A DNA stretch of 64,000 bases, from contig NC_057765.1 of the NCBI RefSeq assembly GCF_010389155.1, positions 248,001 to 312,000 on the forward strand, written 5' to 3'. The stretch is from Erigeron canadensis (lineage: Eukaryota; Streptophyta; Magnoliopsida; Asterales; Asteraceae). The notes below the pieces were generated by a model. That model saw nothing but the letters and a program-made list of their open reading frames with translations, made no database searches and was not told the origin of the DNA. A program made the position numbers and the translations under genes. Shown one piece after another: positions 34,018 through 45,379 of the stretch (its first letter is position 1; every line of letters starts with the position of its first letter).

Positions 34018-34183
34018 GGGAAAGGTTAGGTAAAACATGTTATACTTATCTTAGGTAAAATAGGGGGTTATGTAAATTCAGAGGCTATATATGTTTATCG
34101 AATTCAAAGGCTTGATTTGTATGTTTTTTTTAAAATGATAATACCTAAGCTTGGGTAAAATCTGCGGCATGAATTATTTTCTC
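34018..34183 (-). mobile_element. MITE family A, copy 2 (inverted)
   Basis: Starts GGGAAAGGTTAGGTAAAAC and ends GAATTATTTTCTC. It is flanked by the 10-mer TTTATATAAT (34008-34017 and 34184-34193). It is the inverted counterpart of 32715-32906. Together with the family B pair it forms a nested A-B-B'-A' mirror layout. Confidence 0.75.
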
Positions 34184-34402
34184 TTTATATAATGGGTTAA
34201 TCGCCGATATTCTTAAATAAATCCATCATCAAAGATTTTATTAAAGGACAAAACACAATCATCATCATAAAATATAAACGTTAAGAAGAATATGAGTGGA
34301 GTACTGGGTCCCTTTTTGTAATTTATAACGGCTAAATGAATCTTTCCTTGTATAAATTTCAAAATCCTGAAGCCCCAACAACGACTCTCACACTTTGAAA
34401 AA

Positions 34403-34933
34403 ATGACTTCTTCTTGTTTCCCATACGCTGTTCTTACATGTATGAATTTCAGTGTATTCATCCTCTCTGGGGCTTCTTTAGTCCCGACAATCATAATCAG
34501 ATCGCCACCGACTTCAATGGGTTGGGCGCTTGTAACGGTTTCCTCAATCTCCCTCCTCTCGTCCTTTCTAGGGTTTTACTCTCGACTCACCCATTTTTGT
34601 TTCGTTACCCATGTCACCCTTCTCATCACCTCCTTGGCTGCTCAATTTCTTGCCATTTTAGCCCTGTTTACCAAGGAAAATTCTAGTCTATCAATGCTGA
34701 AATCCCCAAGAGACCCGAGAGAAGCAATGGTTTTGGTAAGGTTGGAATGTGGGGTACTGATTGTAATGTTTGTGATGCAATTAGGTGTATTGTGTTTAAC
34801 GTACACTACAAATTGTTGTTTGGCAAGAGAATACGAACCCGTAACCAAGAAGAAGAGTACGAGGGTGGCGGCCGAATCCATGAAAGGAATGGAGATGGAA
34901 ACGGATCTCAAAGGCTTTAAAGAAAGAATTTAG
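34403..34933 (+). CDS. Small four-transmembrane membrane protein, tetraspanin-like topology
   Basis: Single exon, 176 aa. Four hydrophobic segments at about 8-31, 40-60, 66-90 and 112-137, with a short charged loop between the third and fourth (KSPRDPREAMVLVRLECG) and a basic cytosolic-looking tail rich in Lys and Glu. No catalytic motif is visible. The layout recalls plant tetraspanin-like or membrane-lipoprotein-like small proteins, but the Cys signature of tetraspanins (GCCxP) is absent, so I do not place it there. A plasma-membrane or endomembrane location is inferred only from topology. The ATG at 34403 is the first in frame with a clean A-rich context (AAAAAATGAC). The left flank is the MITE cluster, so its promoter must be short or MITE-derived. 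Confidence 0.75.
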   Translation: MTSSCFPYAVLTCMNFSVFILSGASLVPTIIIRSPPTSMGWALVTVSSISLLSSFLGFYSRLTHFCFVTHVTLLITSLAAQFLAILALFTKENSSLSMLKSPRDPREAMVLVRLECGVLIVMFVMQLGVLCLTYTTNCCLAREYEPVTKKKSTRVAAESMKGMEMETDLKGFKERI

Positions 34934-36044
34934 AGATTGATTTTTGAAGATACAGTATTACTTGAATGTTTTGTAAGTTGGGACCTATGACCCTGTGTTA
35001 TTATTATTATTATTATTATGAAGCAAATATATAAATTTGCTGTGTTTGTCTTTTTACATGACTAATAATCGGGGCAATTTTATCTCTCTTAACAGTTTCA
35101 TGTCAATTTTTACTAATTACTAAATTCATTCATGAATTCTATGTAGATATATCCATTTACATCTTCCTATATCATTTTTTATAGGATGGGTTATTGTTGT
35201 TGTTGTTATCGAGTAGGATAGAATATTAATAGCACGGGGCACTGGAGAGAATTAAAAGTGATGGCTTAAAACGGTCCACATGATGTATATTATACCAAAC
35301 CAAAATGAAGTTATTGGTTGGTTTGGGTTGCCTTCACATCCCGATCTCATTTTCTTGGCTGGATGGATGGGGATATACTTCTTCCACACCCTACAAAAAT
35401 ACACATAACTTCTTGTATTTTTAAAACACCCCCAAACGGGAGATTTTCTAAAAATGATTAAAACAAAACAAATTTTGGGGAGGAACACAGAAATATATTA
35501 AATCACTTTCACATTACCCAAAAAGGAAATTTACAACGTATGAAACTGTAAAGAGGATATTGATTTTAGTAGTTTAATAAAAAACTTTAAAAAACCACGA
35601 TATCCATTCATACCGATAAGCAAGTTTCACTAAAGAAGAATCATCATCATCATCTACGACAGCAATTTTCTTTCTTAGACAATAGACTACTTGTTGTGGA
35701 GGCTGGCCCACATAAATTACAAGTAGGTTTATATTGTTACGCAACTAGTGTGATGTTTCGTTTTGGCACATTATTATATTAAGCTTTTCTTGTATTTTAA
35801 TCTAAGCTACCTGTTAATTAACAAACCATCCATAGTTTAATTTGTTGTATATGATTGTGGGCATGTCTCATTATTTTTATCTCTGGCTTCTCCCTCTGTC
35901 TCTCTGTGGGTGTATTATTGCACTAAACAAACATTGATTCAAGTTAATCAAGAGACAATCCATCAATCTTCTTCTTCTTCTAAACCATCCATCCATCATG
36001 AAAACAACCGGAATCCACAAACCCCCTGGTTTCATGATCCCAGC
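34934..36044. other. Intergenic region upstream of the acetyltransferase
   Basis: Contains a (TTA)n run at about 34999-35019, a (GTT)n run near 35195 and TC-rich leader-like sequence around 35885-35985. No separate gene is seen. Confidence 0.45.
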
Positions 36045-37764
36045 ATGCTTTTATGGACCCAGGAACATTTCAGGGATGATCACAATGTCAGTTTCTGGTG
36101 CTTCCCCTTAAACGATTGTAATTTGTTTACCGTTTCTGGTACGAGACTCATTTATTTAGCTTCTCCTCTGCAGGAAAATGAATTCAAATGAAACAAACAA
36201 AGTGGAGTTATCAGTGTTGCATCTTCATGAAAACTCTGATTCTCAATTACAACAACCTACAACTCTTCAGTTTGACCGGCTGCAACCCGTGTTTGTTCCA
36301 GACAAAAAGCATGAGTTTGGACAGTTTGTAGCAAGACAAGCTGTGCTTGACGAAGAATATTGGGTAAGTGTTTGCATCACTCTTATGGCTTGGCTAAGTA
36401 TTTGTGGTATCATTTGTTATTTCTGCTAACTATGACAGACGGCAGCATGGCTACGAGCAGAAACCCACTGGGAAGATAGGAGGAATGATAGGTATGTATG
36501 AACTACATATATATGGAATTAATGATCATCCCATCCCATCCCATGTGCTTTAATCAAAAGTTTTATGGAGGATTAGAAATACTGTACATTCATTCATGCC
36601 CAATTCTAATCTCTGAGGTTTTGGCATCAATGCATTGCCTCACTAATAAAAGTATTTTCTGCATATTATACAAATCAAGTATTTTCAAGAAAATCCACAA
36701 CAGCACTTGAATTAGATAGACCACCTGTTCATATGCAACTTGATTACAGACATGAGATGGCCACTAGACAGTAGACATAGGAAATGGGAGAAATGAACAA
36801 AACTAATACTATACTCTTATCAATACCACAGATTTGCTGATAGCCATAAAAGGAAATTTACAGAGCAGGTAGGATTGTTGTGGCATACTTTTGTGTGTTT
36901 ATTGACCATATGTATTTCACAAGGATTTACACTTAATTAGGAGTTTCACGCTCTAAAACGCCAGTCTGAAACAAAACTTGGACAAAAAAGTTCCTGCATT
37001 GTCACGGTATAAACTTTTCCACCTATTCTACTCTGCACCAACCTTATTTGTCGTTTCCCTCAAACAAATGTATATTTTATAATTTCAACTCCTCGAAACA
37101 TGATTAGGTAAAGAAAGAACATGGGCATGAGAAACATACTGTACTAAAGAGTGTAGTTGGAACTCTTGATGTCAGCATCCGGCCCTTCTTGCATGGAGAG
37201 ACTTTCCCTGGGGTATAATCCAATTTTTGTGCAAATGTTTGTTAGAATTAGATCTGTAATTAACTAGCAAAGTATATTGAATCTCAGGAAATAGTCAAAG
37301 CACCTATTTTCTACAATGCAGACAGAAAAGAGCCAAAAAACCAATATGGTTACATTGCAAATTTATGTGTAGCCAAGTCAGCACGTCGACAGGGTATCGC
37401 AAGAAACATGTTACATTTTGCTATGGAGTCTGCCATATCAGATGGTGAGAGTTGTACTTAGCCTTTATTATCTTAAACCATGTAAACAGATTTGAGTTTG
37501 ACAATTTTTCATGGTTGACTGGAATTATGATATGGCAGGTGCAGAACAAGTGTATGTGCATGTACATAAAAATAACCTAGCTGCACAGGAACTTTACCAA
37601 AAGATAGGATTTAAGGTATCATACTATAGTTTCTTGTTGACTTTTGTTTTATTTTTTTCAGTGATTTTCTCTAAATATGCTTTAACATTATCTGTCAGGT
37701 GGTGGACTTGGCCAGCCCTCAGCTGTCTAGAGATAAAATGTACTTGCTTTGCTACAGAGCGTAA
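36045..37764 (+). CDS. GCN5-related N-acetyltransferase (GNAT family, plant plastid-type)
   Basis: Nine exons: 36045-36097, 36174-36363, 36439-36491, 36832-36868, 36941-37006, 37108-37212, 37288-37444, 37539-37615 and 37699-37764. They total 804 nt (267 aa), in frame. The acetyl-CoA binding motif A is at about 200-206 (ARRQGIA), preceded by YGYIANLCVAKS, with motif B-like VHVHKNNLAAQELYQKIGFK after it. Relatives such as Arabidopsis At4g28030 are chloroplast protein N-acetyltransferases (GNAT group). The start is uncertain. Exon 1 is open upstream of 36045 but has no earlier ATG in frame, so a transit-peptide exon may be missing; the next in-frame Met is at 36178. Exon 2 onward is well supported. 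The gene runs tail to tail with the PPR gene, 310 bp away. Confidence 0.85.
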
Positions 37765-38074
37765 AACACAAACACATATTGTTCATTCTTTTACTATAGA
37801 AAATGAACCCCCAATGACCACTATAAAATTGTATATTACATAGTTCAAACCGATGAATATTTTTACCTACACAGAGTCCTTTGTTGATATCAGTATATTT
37901 CTTGTCACTCTGGGTATCAATTATGGCTGATCAACACCAATTAGTAAAATACATGATGTTGTCTTCGTGCTCACAGGATTTCATGTAAAATCACTTTAGT
38001 GACGTATGGTATTCATCGATACCATGTGAAGAATGGGACCTTGAACCAGCAAAAAACGAATGAAAACATTCCGT

Positions 38075-39730
38075 TTACCTAGCTGAACTCTGCCCAGGGA
38101 TTCTATTCACCTCCATTTCATCCAATATTTTCTTAAATCTTGTCACCTCCTCCCATCTACCAGCTTCGGCATATAAAGTTTTAAGAGTGACATAAAAACC
38201 ATCATTTCGAGGGGTGAACTGGAAAATCTTGTGAGCCACACATTCTGCGAGTTCAAGGTTTCCGTGGATTCTGCAGGCATTTAGCAAAGCTCCCCAGACA
38301 TCTACATCTGGCTCAATTGGCATATTCTCAATAAATTCGTAAGCCTCCATCAGTGTACCGTGACGACCAAGAAGATCAACCATAGAATTACAATGCTCCA
38401 AACCTGGAGTTATCAAATACTCCTCTGACATGCTGTGGAAATGCCGTCTACCCTCTTCTAAAAGCCCTGAATGCCTGCAAGCTGTCAGCACAGCAATAAA
38501 TGTAAGGCTATTTGGCCTAATTCCTTCCTCTCTCATCTTTGCGAATAGCATGATGGCTTCTTTCCCCCGTCCATGAGATGCATAAGCCCCAATAATTGAT
38601 GTCCAGGAGACTACACTTCTGTTGAGCAAACTATTGAAGATGTTAGTTGCCGAATCTATACTACCACACTTTGCGTACATATCTATAAGGGCATTTGTAA
38701 CGGCAACATCTGACTCCAAACCCGTTCTTTTCACTAAATCATGCACCCATTTACCAGCATCCAGTGCTCCTAAACCAGCACATGCCGAAATAACACTAAC
38801 CATTGTAATTTTGTCAACATCTATGTTTTCTCCTTGCATCTTTTGAAAAAGTTGAATAGCATCTTCACAGGCATTATTTTGTTCATATGAAGCAATCATC
38901 GCATTCCATGAAACCAGCGTTCGAACTTCCATCTGATCAAACAAAGCTCTAGCTATCTCCACTCTACCACACTTCCCGTATAACCCAATCAAACTATTTG
39001 TAAGAGATACATACGAGTCAACTCCAAGCTTAACTCCCAGCCCATGAATCAACATTCCCACATTCGAAAACTCTACACCAACACACGCTGGAAGGACACT
39101 CACAAGCGTCACAACGTTCGGTTTAGTCCCAGAACTCAACATCTCAACAAAAGCCATCAACCCCTTGACCAAAAACCCATTTTGCACATAAGCTGCAATC
39201 ATAGAAGTCCAAGTAACCACATTTCTTACAGCGATATCACCAAAAGCTTGTTCCGAATACAAAGCATCCCCATTTTGAGCATACATTGTAACCAGAGAGC
39301 TCTGAATGTAAACATCGACATGGAACCCAATCTTAATCACATTACAATGGACTTGTTTTCCTTCCCACAAAGCAGACAGCAGAGAACACGACTTGATCAC
39401 GTAAATAAACGTATAACAATCAGGTAACAAACCGGTCCTAAACATATTTCTGTAAGTAAATAAAGCTTCTTGAAAAGGGCCCACATCGGAATAACTTCGA
39501 ATCAAGGTGTTGTAGAGGAAAAGGTCTCTGTGAGACATTATGTCGAACACCTTGCGGGCATAATCCATTGATAAAGAAACAGACTTGTTGATGAGTTTGG
39601 TTGATACGGGGAGGCTTTTGTGGGACCCATTAGTGAAAATGAGAGCATGGACTTGTTGCAGTTGTGATATGCATGAACAACAGTTTATGAGATTGTTGAA
39701 ATTAATAAAGGGAGGTTGGATTCTTTTCAT
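38075..39730 (-). CDS. PLS-class pentatricopeptide repeat protein, E-type
   Basis: Intronless, 551 aa. Repeating P, L and S motifs are visible along the chain (NTLIRSYSDVG, TSMIAAYVQNG, NSLIGLYGKCG, NAMIASYEQNN, NALIDMYAKCG, TSIIGAYASHG), followed by an E domain (EPDVDVWGALLNACRIHGN to the C-terminus). No DYW deaminase domain is present. E-class proteins bind single-stranded RNA in mitochondria or chloroplasts and take part in C-to-U editing with a separately supplied deaminase; the RNA target is unknown. I chose ATG 39730 because the longer open frame to 39775 begins with GTG. A targeting peptide is expected but not obvious in MKRIQPPFINFNNL. Confidence 0.92.
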   Translation of the reverse strand: MKRIQPPFINFNNLINCCSCISQLQQVHALIFTNGSHKSLPVSTKLINKSVSLSMDYARKVFDIMSHRDLFLYNTLIRSYSDVGPFQEALFTYRNMFRTGLLPDCYTFIYVIKSCSLLSALWEGKQVHCNVIKIGFHVDVYIQSSLVTMYAQNGDALYSEQAFGDIAVRNVVTWTSMIAAYVQNGFLVKGLMAFVEMLSSGTKPNVVTLVSVLPACVGVEFSNVGMLIHGLGVKLGVDSYVSLTNSLIGLYGKCGRVEIARALFDQMEVRTLVSWNAMIASYEQNNACEDAIQLFQKMQGENIDVDKITMVSVISACAGLGALDAGKWVHDLVKRTGLESDVAVTNALIDMYAKCGSIDSATNIFNSLLNRSVVSWTSIIGAYASHGRGKEAIMLFAKMREEGIRPNSLTFIAVLTACRHSGLLEEGRRHFHSMSEEYLITPGLEHCNSMVDLLGRHGTLMEAYEFIENMPIEPDVDVWGALLNACRIHGNLELAECVAHKIFQFTPRNDGFYVTLKTLYAEAGRWEEVTRFKKILDEMEVNRIPGQSSAR

Positions 39731-41331
39731 GAGAGACCATGTACTATTAATTCTTGAATAAATAATGAATAACACAATTGTTTGAAAAAGTTTACTTTTA
39801 CTCTGACAACTTTAGGGTGCGAAATTTTAAAGGAAGTATAAAAAAGAGAAAACGTATTTTTTGAAAGGTAAATTTCTTCGTGTCGCGATTCGACAGCGGG
39901 AAGTGTAGCATACGTTGTCTTAACCGGGAAGTCCGCACTAGAGAGTTTCCTCGAAGTAGAAATGCCTATTTCAAATACCCGATGGGGAAAACCCCCTAAT
40001 AATCCGTCCGAAGGCACGATGATCAATAGGGGTAAACTCTACCCCTCAGACTGGAACCTGGGTTAATAAAAGAACTTCTTATGTACTTCCCAATCCAAGA
40101 TCTCTTGCTTGTAAGTCATTTATTTATAAATATTTTCATTTATAAATAAAATTAGAGTATTAATTTCCCAACTTATTATTCGTTCATATAGTTGTTTAAA
40201 TGCATTCCAAGTTAGAAACTTGCAAGTAAACAATGTTTTTAAAATTCTTGAGAATATAACTTAATTTAACAAGGGTAATCCTTTTTATCCAAAAAATTTT
40301 AAAGGGTTTATATTTCATTTTTAAGGGATCTTAATACTACATTATCTTTATTACGAGTGTTTCTAGCGTACAAAGCTGGTTTCGTTTTCACTGTAATATC
40401 AATCAACAGATATAATATACGGTAGTATTCATCAATACACCTTTTTAAGGCAATTCACATTCCGTGGTGGCAAGTGCAGTTCTGGAGAAAGCTGGTCATG
40501 AGTAGCTTCCTGGATAAGCGCCATAGCATTTGCATCCTTCTTTTTGGCTACTTTGCACCGAAGCAGATCTGTATCAGCTCAGCGAATAAAGAACACTAAC
40601 AGTGCTCTGAAACCAGATTTGTTGGTAAACAGGAACACCTACACTCAATTTTGATAATGAAAACGAGAGTTCTGCACTCAAAGTCAAAGAACAACTTTTA
40701 TTTCTCTCAGAAAATTGCATACATAGTCCATCAGACTCACAGCGCTTTCAATAGGCAAAATAACAAACGGAAATAGACAAACTATCCTGAAAAACGAGGA
40801 CGACAACTGAGTATCAATATTAATTTCCTGAAGCTTGATCACAACTTTGGGAGATCTATATATAACATCATCCATTTTCTGCGAAAACTACGAAGATACT
40901 CTTTAGAGTATTATCTTATAACACAATCCGTATAACCCAAACATACAAGGTCAAATTGTTGTTAAAACCCTAAAACCACCAACACACTTCAAGCAAATCT
41001 CCTTAAACATCTGAAATTCTGAATCTGCCTGAGCTGGCATTGTTTACAATGTCTTGACCTAAACACAAGAGCAGAATATGACTTCTAACACCTTCTAGCA
41101 ACAAAAGGTCTAATTCAAAAACCATCCAAGTTGTTCAAAAAGTACAAAATATATGACGGCCTTTACCATTAGTTTTTTTCTATCTACACATGGAACAACC
41201 ATTTCATGATTTCATCCATAACAAAAAGAGAACAAAAGGTTAGGCCTTGTTTCCCATGCTATCAAATATCAAAGTCAAACGCGCCACAAACACGGTAGCA
41301 AAAAAGTTGTGTGGGCCCATAAGTTCCGAGT
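39731..41331. other. Intergenic region between PPR and RAD7-like genes
   Basis: Contains a SINE-like repeat (39800-40075) and otherwise AT-rich sequence. The last few hundred bases are probably the 3' region of the RAD7-like gene. No further gene is seen. Confidence 0.45.
39800..40075 (-). repeat. SINE-like dispersed repeat
   Basis: The GC content is higher than the surroundings. On the minus strand it begins AACCCAGGTTCCAGTCTGAG, a B-box-like word, followed by GGGGTAGAGTTTACCCC and a body containing CATCGTGCCTTCGGACGG and AAGACAACGTATGCTACAC. This has the look of a 5'-truncated asterid SINE. It also overlaps a 99-codon open frame that I regard as an artefact. No target duplication was found. 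Confidence 0.45.
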
Positions 41332-44300
41332 TCAAACAGACGAATACCGCAATGGTAAATAATCAGGCACCTCAATATTCTTCAACACCAGACTCTCTTT
41401 CAAGCCCGTAATTTTGACCTCTTCATTCGAGTATCCATCCATGAACACATTTGTGATCTGTAACAAAATGACCAACATCCATTTTGTTTCAATAAGACAG
41501 GATCATTTGCATGTGAAAATATCAAGACAATGACTAGTACCTGGGTGCACCCAAACAATTTGAGCAATTTCAGTGAGAGGCAGCTATCTACAATCAACCC
41601 GAGGGTCTCATCCGTCATATCACGACACCAGGATAAGTCTAAAGTCTGTAAATCTTTGGCATGTTTAGCAAGTGATAAAGCGGTGTGAATACCAACCTGA
41701 AAAAAGGCCACAGAACCCTCAACAAGTATAGCAAACATGATAACTATCATAACCCATTATATATATGGAAAAAAACATTGATACGAGAAACTGAAGCATG
41801 TACCTTATCAACATGATTAAGGGATAGCTCCCTCAAAGGCCCTCCACAGGCTTCAACATATGCAGCGACAGCCTCATCACTATCACATTGTTTTGATAAC
41901 TATGAGAATATCTTAAGAACCAAATGCATTGATGGAAGAAATTGAAAAATCTCAAGCATATGTTATCCCTTTGTGATGCTTATATTAGTTAATAAAATGT
42001 AAAAACTAATCTTTCTGCACAAAAACAGTGAACAAAAAAAAGGGTAAACCTGAATGCATTGCGGCAAAATTTCATTGTTTGGATTTTTTGACAACCATTT
42101 GCAAGATGCCCCAGTGCATTGTCGGTCAATTTACACAAGTTGGTCAGATCTATCGCACATAGGCCAGGACAATTTTCTGCAATTGCTTTCAGCGCTTTAT
42201 CTGTTAATTTCCTGATCATATTCGAATAGTGACCAAAATCAATACAAGTTGTAACACGTATTAACATATAACATGGATCCTGCAAAGTCCAAACAAAACT
42301 CACATGCAATCTGCCAATACAAGCTCCTTCATCTTCTGACCTTGAACAGCCACAAATTTTATAACGAAAGAATCATTAATAGTTTCAAAACGAGAAATAG
42401 ACAGCACCTCCAAATGTTTTAGCTTCATTAGTGCAGGAAGAATACCCTTATCATCAAGACCAAAACACTCATCTATGTACAACTCTTTCAAGATTGGTCC
42501 TACCTTGTCAGCTAAACTAACCATACCATCAGGAGTGAGTAACGAGCAGCACCCAAGATTTATAGATCTCAATGCGGGTGTAGAGGCAACAAGGGCATTA
42601 AGCCCGGCATCCGAAAGTCGGCATGCTCCCTTCAAAGATATATTCGTCAGTGCAGAAAACTTACTAGGCGAGTGAGCCAAAGTAGTATGTAAAACAAAGT
42701 CTGGAAAACATCGGCCACACTGATCCAGTTGTAATACCTAACGACAAAAATTCAAAATACGTGTTCTCAGTAAAATGATGAAGATCATTATTACAATGTG
42801 CCATCATAACATAAAATCTTAAAATGGTTATTAATGATTCTACCTACAAATATCAGTTACAAGCCAAACAGACAAACTGAGCCCCATAAACCCCTTTATA
42901 ATAAAATAGAGTAAGCTTCCTGTTAAACTCACATTTATAAAAAAAAATAAAGATAACTCTAATATGCGGAAAAAGATAGGCAATAACCGGAGCATATGTT
43001 ATTGTGACAACAGCTGTCCTAAAATGCAGCCCAATTTTTTGTTTGTATTTTAAAAAGGCATAGAATAGAATACATATCATAATGTAGCAATCGTACACAA
43101 AATTTCCATAAAACTAGGAAAGAATGACACAGCTTGCTGAAAAGAATCTCACCGTGAGCTTGCTAGTATCAGTATTTTCAAGTGTCTTGGTGAACTGTTC
43201 CTCATTTAGCCATGAACAATCTCTTACACGTATCTCAGAAGGAGATCCCCTTGAAAGCAAGTCAAAAAAGTGAAGATTCATCCTCCGAGTGTCACAAAGT
43301 AGGTGCGTAAGCTTGTGTCTAAGTACATCAGGCACAGTTTCAAGGGAAGTTATTGCATCAGCATTTTCGACCATGACTGCCATACACAGGTCCTGCAATG
43401 ATGGGGCCACCTTCTTCGAGCGACCACGTTGTTGGTTCTCCTTAGGAACCCATACAGGTGGAGAGGATTTTATTTTGTTTGAAGTCGCATCCTTGTGTTG
43501 ATCAGGCATGTTTGCTGCCCGGTCTCTAATTATTTTCATGGCGGTAGAGAAAGGACCAGGCCAGTCTTCCACATCCCCATTGGCTTTCGTTTCTGGCAGT
43601 TCAACTTCATCCTCGTCTTCTAGTTCGTCGTCCTCTCTGACAGAGAAATGAGCAAACCTTGATGCATTCCTTCTAGCTATACTTCTAAACATTTCCTTAT
43701 GGCGCATATTAGAGCTAGTTCCAGCTCTTTCAATATCCATATTCACAGTCTCCGCAGCAGGTATCGCGGCATCCATCAAAATATCTATATGAGATTCCAA
43801 ATGTGCATCAGCCATGTCACTTTCATTTTCACTTGATGATGATGATGATGATGATGACGATGAAGATGGCTCGATCTTGATTACTTTTCCCTTCCAGCTA
43901 TCTTTAAGTTGAAGACTAGCACTGTCCGATTCAGGGGAAAAATTGATCGGATAACTATTTAGATCGATGTCCATTTTATCCACCAACACCCCTTTGTTTT
44001 TATCTTGTCTACCATTTCCGTAACCAGTTGATTCTACTTTGGCCTCGTCAACTTGAACACTGGCTTCGCCTTTAGTATCCTTTTGAGAAGAAACAGTGGG
44101 CTTCTTCCCTGACCGTAATCTAGAAGCAACATCCCCTTGTGAAACAGGAGAATCCATTTTCAAATCCTCGGCAAGAATATCTTTTTGAGGCTTTCTTTTC
44201 CTAGTGGAAGCACCCACATTCTCAACAACAACTACATCACTATGAACATTATTATTATTATTGAGGTTAGAAGAAGTGGATGATGAGAGCCGAGCACTGC

Positions 44301-44517
44301 GTCTCAACCCGACTCGGGTGGAATCAGGAGTACCTAATCCATGCTTATTAGCGATAAGGTCAACCTCTTGTTTCGCGGGTGTTATGGGTTCGATTTTAAC
44401 GCCACCATCATTAGCAGTTTTCGGATTAGGATTAGGATTAAGATTAGGAAGGGCTGATGAATGTTGGTTTTGAATTGAAGAAGGGACAATTTTTCTGGAC
44501 CTTAAAACCTTCGTCAT
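41332..44517 (-). CDS. RAD7-like leucine-rich-repeat (RNI-like) protein
   Basis: Six exons on the minus strand: 44517-43153, 42737-42304, 42211-42050, 41879-41804, 41696-41541 and 41457-41332. They total 2319 nt (772 aa), in frame. Residues 1-300 are low in complexity, with basic nuclear-localisation-like RKRKPQK, acidic patches and a Ser run coded by an ATC/ATG repeat. About 390-772 is a C-terminal ribonuclease-inhibitor-like LRR solenoid (AGLNALVASTPALRSINLG, CPGLCAIDLTNLCKLTDNAL, LQTLDLSWCRDMTDETLG). This matches the plant proteins related to yeast Rad7 (Arabidopsis At2g06040), a component of global-genome nucleotide excision repair and an E3 ligase. The DNA-repair role in plants is inferred from homology. 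The start ATG follows a TAG-rich leader. Confidence 0.9.
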
Positions 44518-44844
44518 CTCTACTAATTTATTCTACTCTACTACTACTACTACTACTTATAAGGGAGAGGAAGGATAGATATATAGTGATAATAATATAA
44601 CTATATCTATATATAAAGAAAATATATAAATATATAAATAAATAAAAAGTGAATGTAAAAAAGGGGAATGGAGTATACTTACTTAAATCATCATCGTTGG
44701 AGGAGGAGGAGAAAGGTGTGTGATTGGATGATCGGCGGAGAAGGAAAGGGGAAATTAAAAGGACGGTTAGTATTTATTTTTAGGGTTTTTGGGGAAATTT
44801 TAATTTTAATTTATACTCGTATATATATTTGTTTAGTTTACTTT

Positions 44845-44866
44845 AGAGAGAGAGAGAGAGAGAGAG
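44845..44866 (+). repeat. (AG)n microsatellite
   Basis: Eleven AG dinucleotides lie about 330 bp upstream of the RAD7-like start codon. Read on the gene's strand this is a (CT)n tract, common near plant core promoters. A (TCTA)n run follows at 44974-44995. Confidence 0.85.
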
Positions 44867-45132
44867 ATAGATAGAAGAGGGAGGATACAAAATGGGGCAA
44901 GTGTGTAGGGCAAGATTCATGGAATTCCCGCCAATGCCCGCCCACTCTTCTGCTTCACACTCTACACATACCCATCTATCTATCTATCTATCTATATTGG
45001 GTTCCATTCTATTTTGAAGCCCATATTGGTATGGTATGCAGCCTAAAATAGGCTTCAATCTAGTGATGGCTTGTACTAGTTTGATCTCATATCTTATTTT
45101 ACTCTCTATTAAAATAACATACTTGCAAGATA

Positions 45133-45366
45133 AAAAGCAGCAAGGTTGGATTAAGTGGTTAACACCCTTGCATCTGGAGAAAGAGGTCATGGGTTCCATC
45201 CTCATCCTTTGCAAGGTTGGAGGTCATTTTCTATCTTTAGATAGTACTTGGAAGCAGCCTCTCTACACTGTCGTGGTAGGGATAAGGTTGTCTACATCTT
45301 AACCTTCCCATACACCGTCGAGGTATTGAAACCCAAAACCCGTAAAAGACGGCATTGAACGTTACT
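45133..45366 (+). mobile_element. Full-length tRNA-derived SINE with 13-bp target duplication
   Basis: The pol III A box (GGATTAAGTGGTTAACACC) and B box (GGTCATGGGTTCCATCC) lie 35 bp apart, followed by a conserved 3' body (CTACACTGTCGTGGTAGGG, CACCGTCGAGGTATTGAAAC). Perfect target duplication TACTTGCAAGATA is at 45120-45132 and 45367-45379. The element is 234 bp. A truncated relative is at 33025-33103. Confidence 0.9.
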
Positions 45367-45379
45367 TACTTGCAAGATA

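Noticed and set aside
32715..34183. Single 1.47-kb transposon with 170-bp terminal repeats
   Set aside because: The outer right copy and both inner copies have their own, different target duplications, so the block is better explained by separate MITE insertions.
35910..36044. Start of the acetyltransferase at 35910
   Set aside because: The codon is GTG. It may still be coding if an upstream exon exists, but cannot be a plant start codon on this evidence.
39731..39775. Longer N-terminus for the PPR protein
   Set aside because: The extension starts at GTG and not ATG; the first in-frame ATG is at 39730.
41320..41345. SINE-like B box (GTTCCGAGTTCAAAC)
   Set aside because: It coincides with the antisense of the final codons and stop of the RAD7-like gene, and no A box lies at the right spacing.
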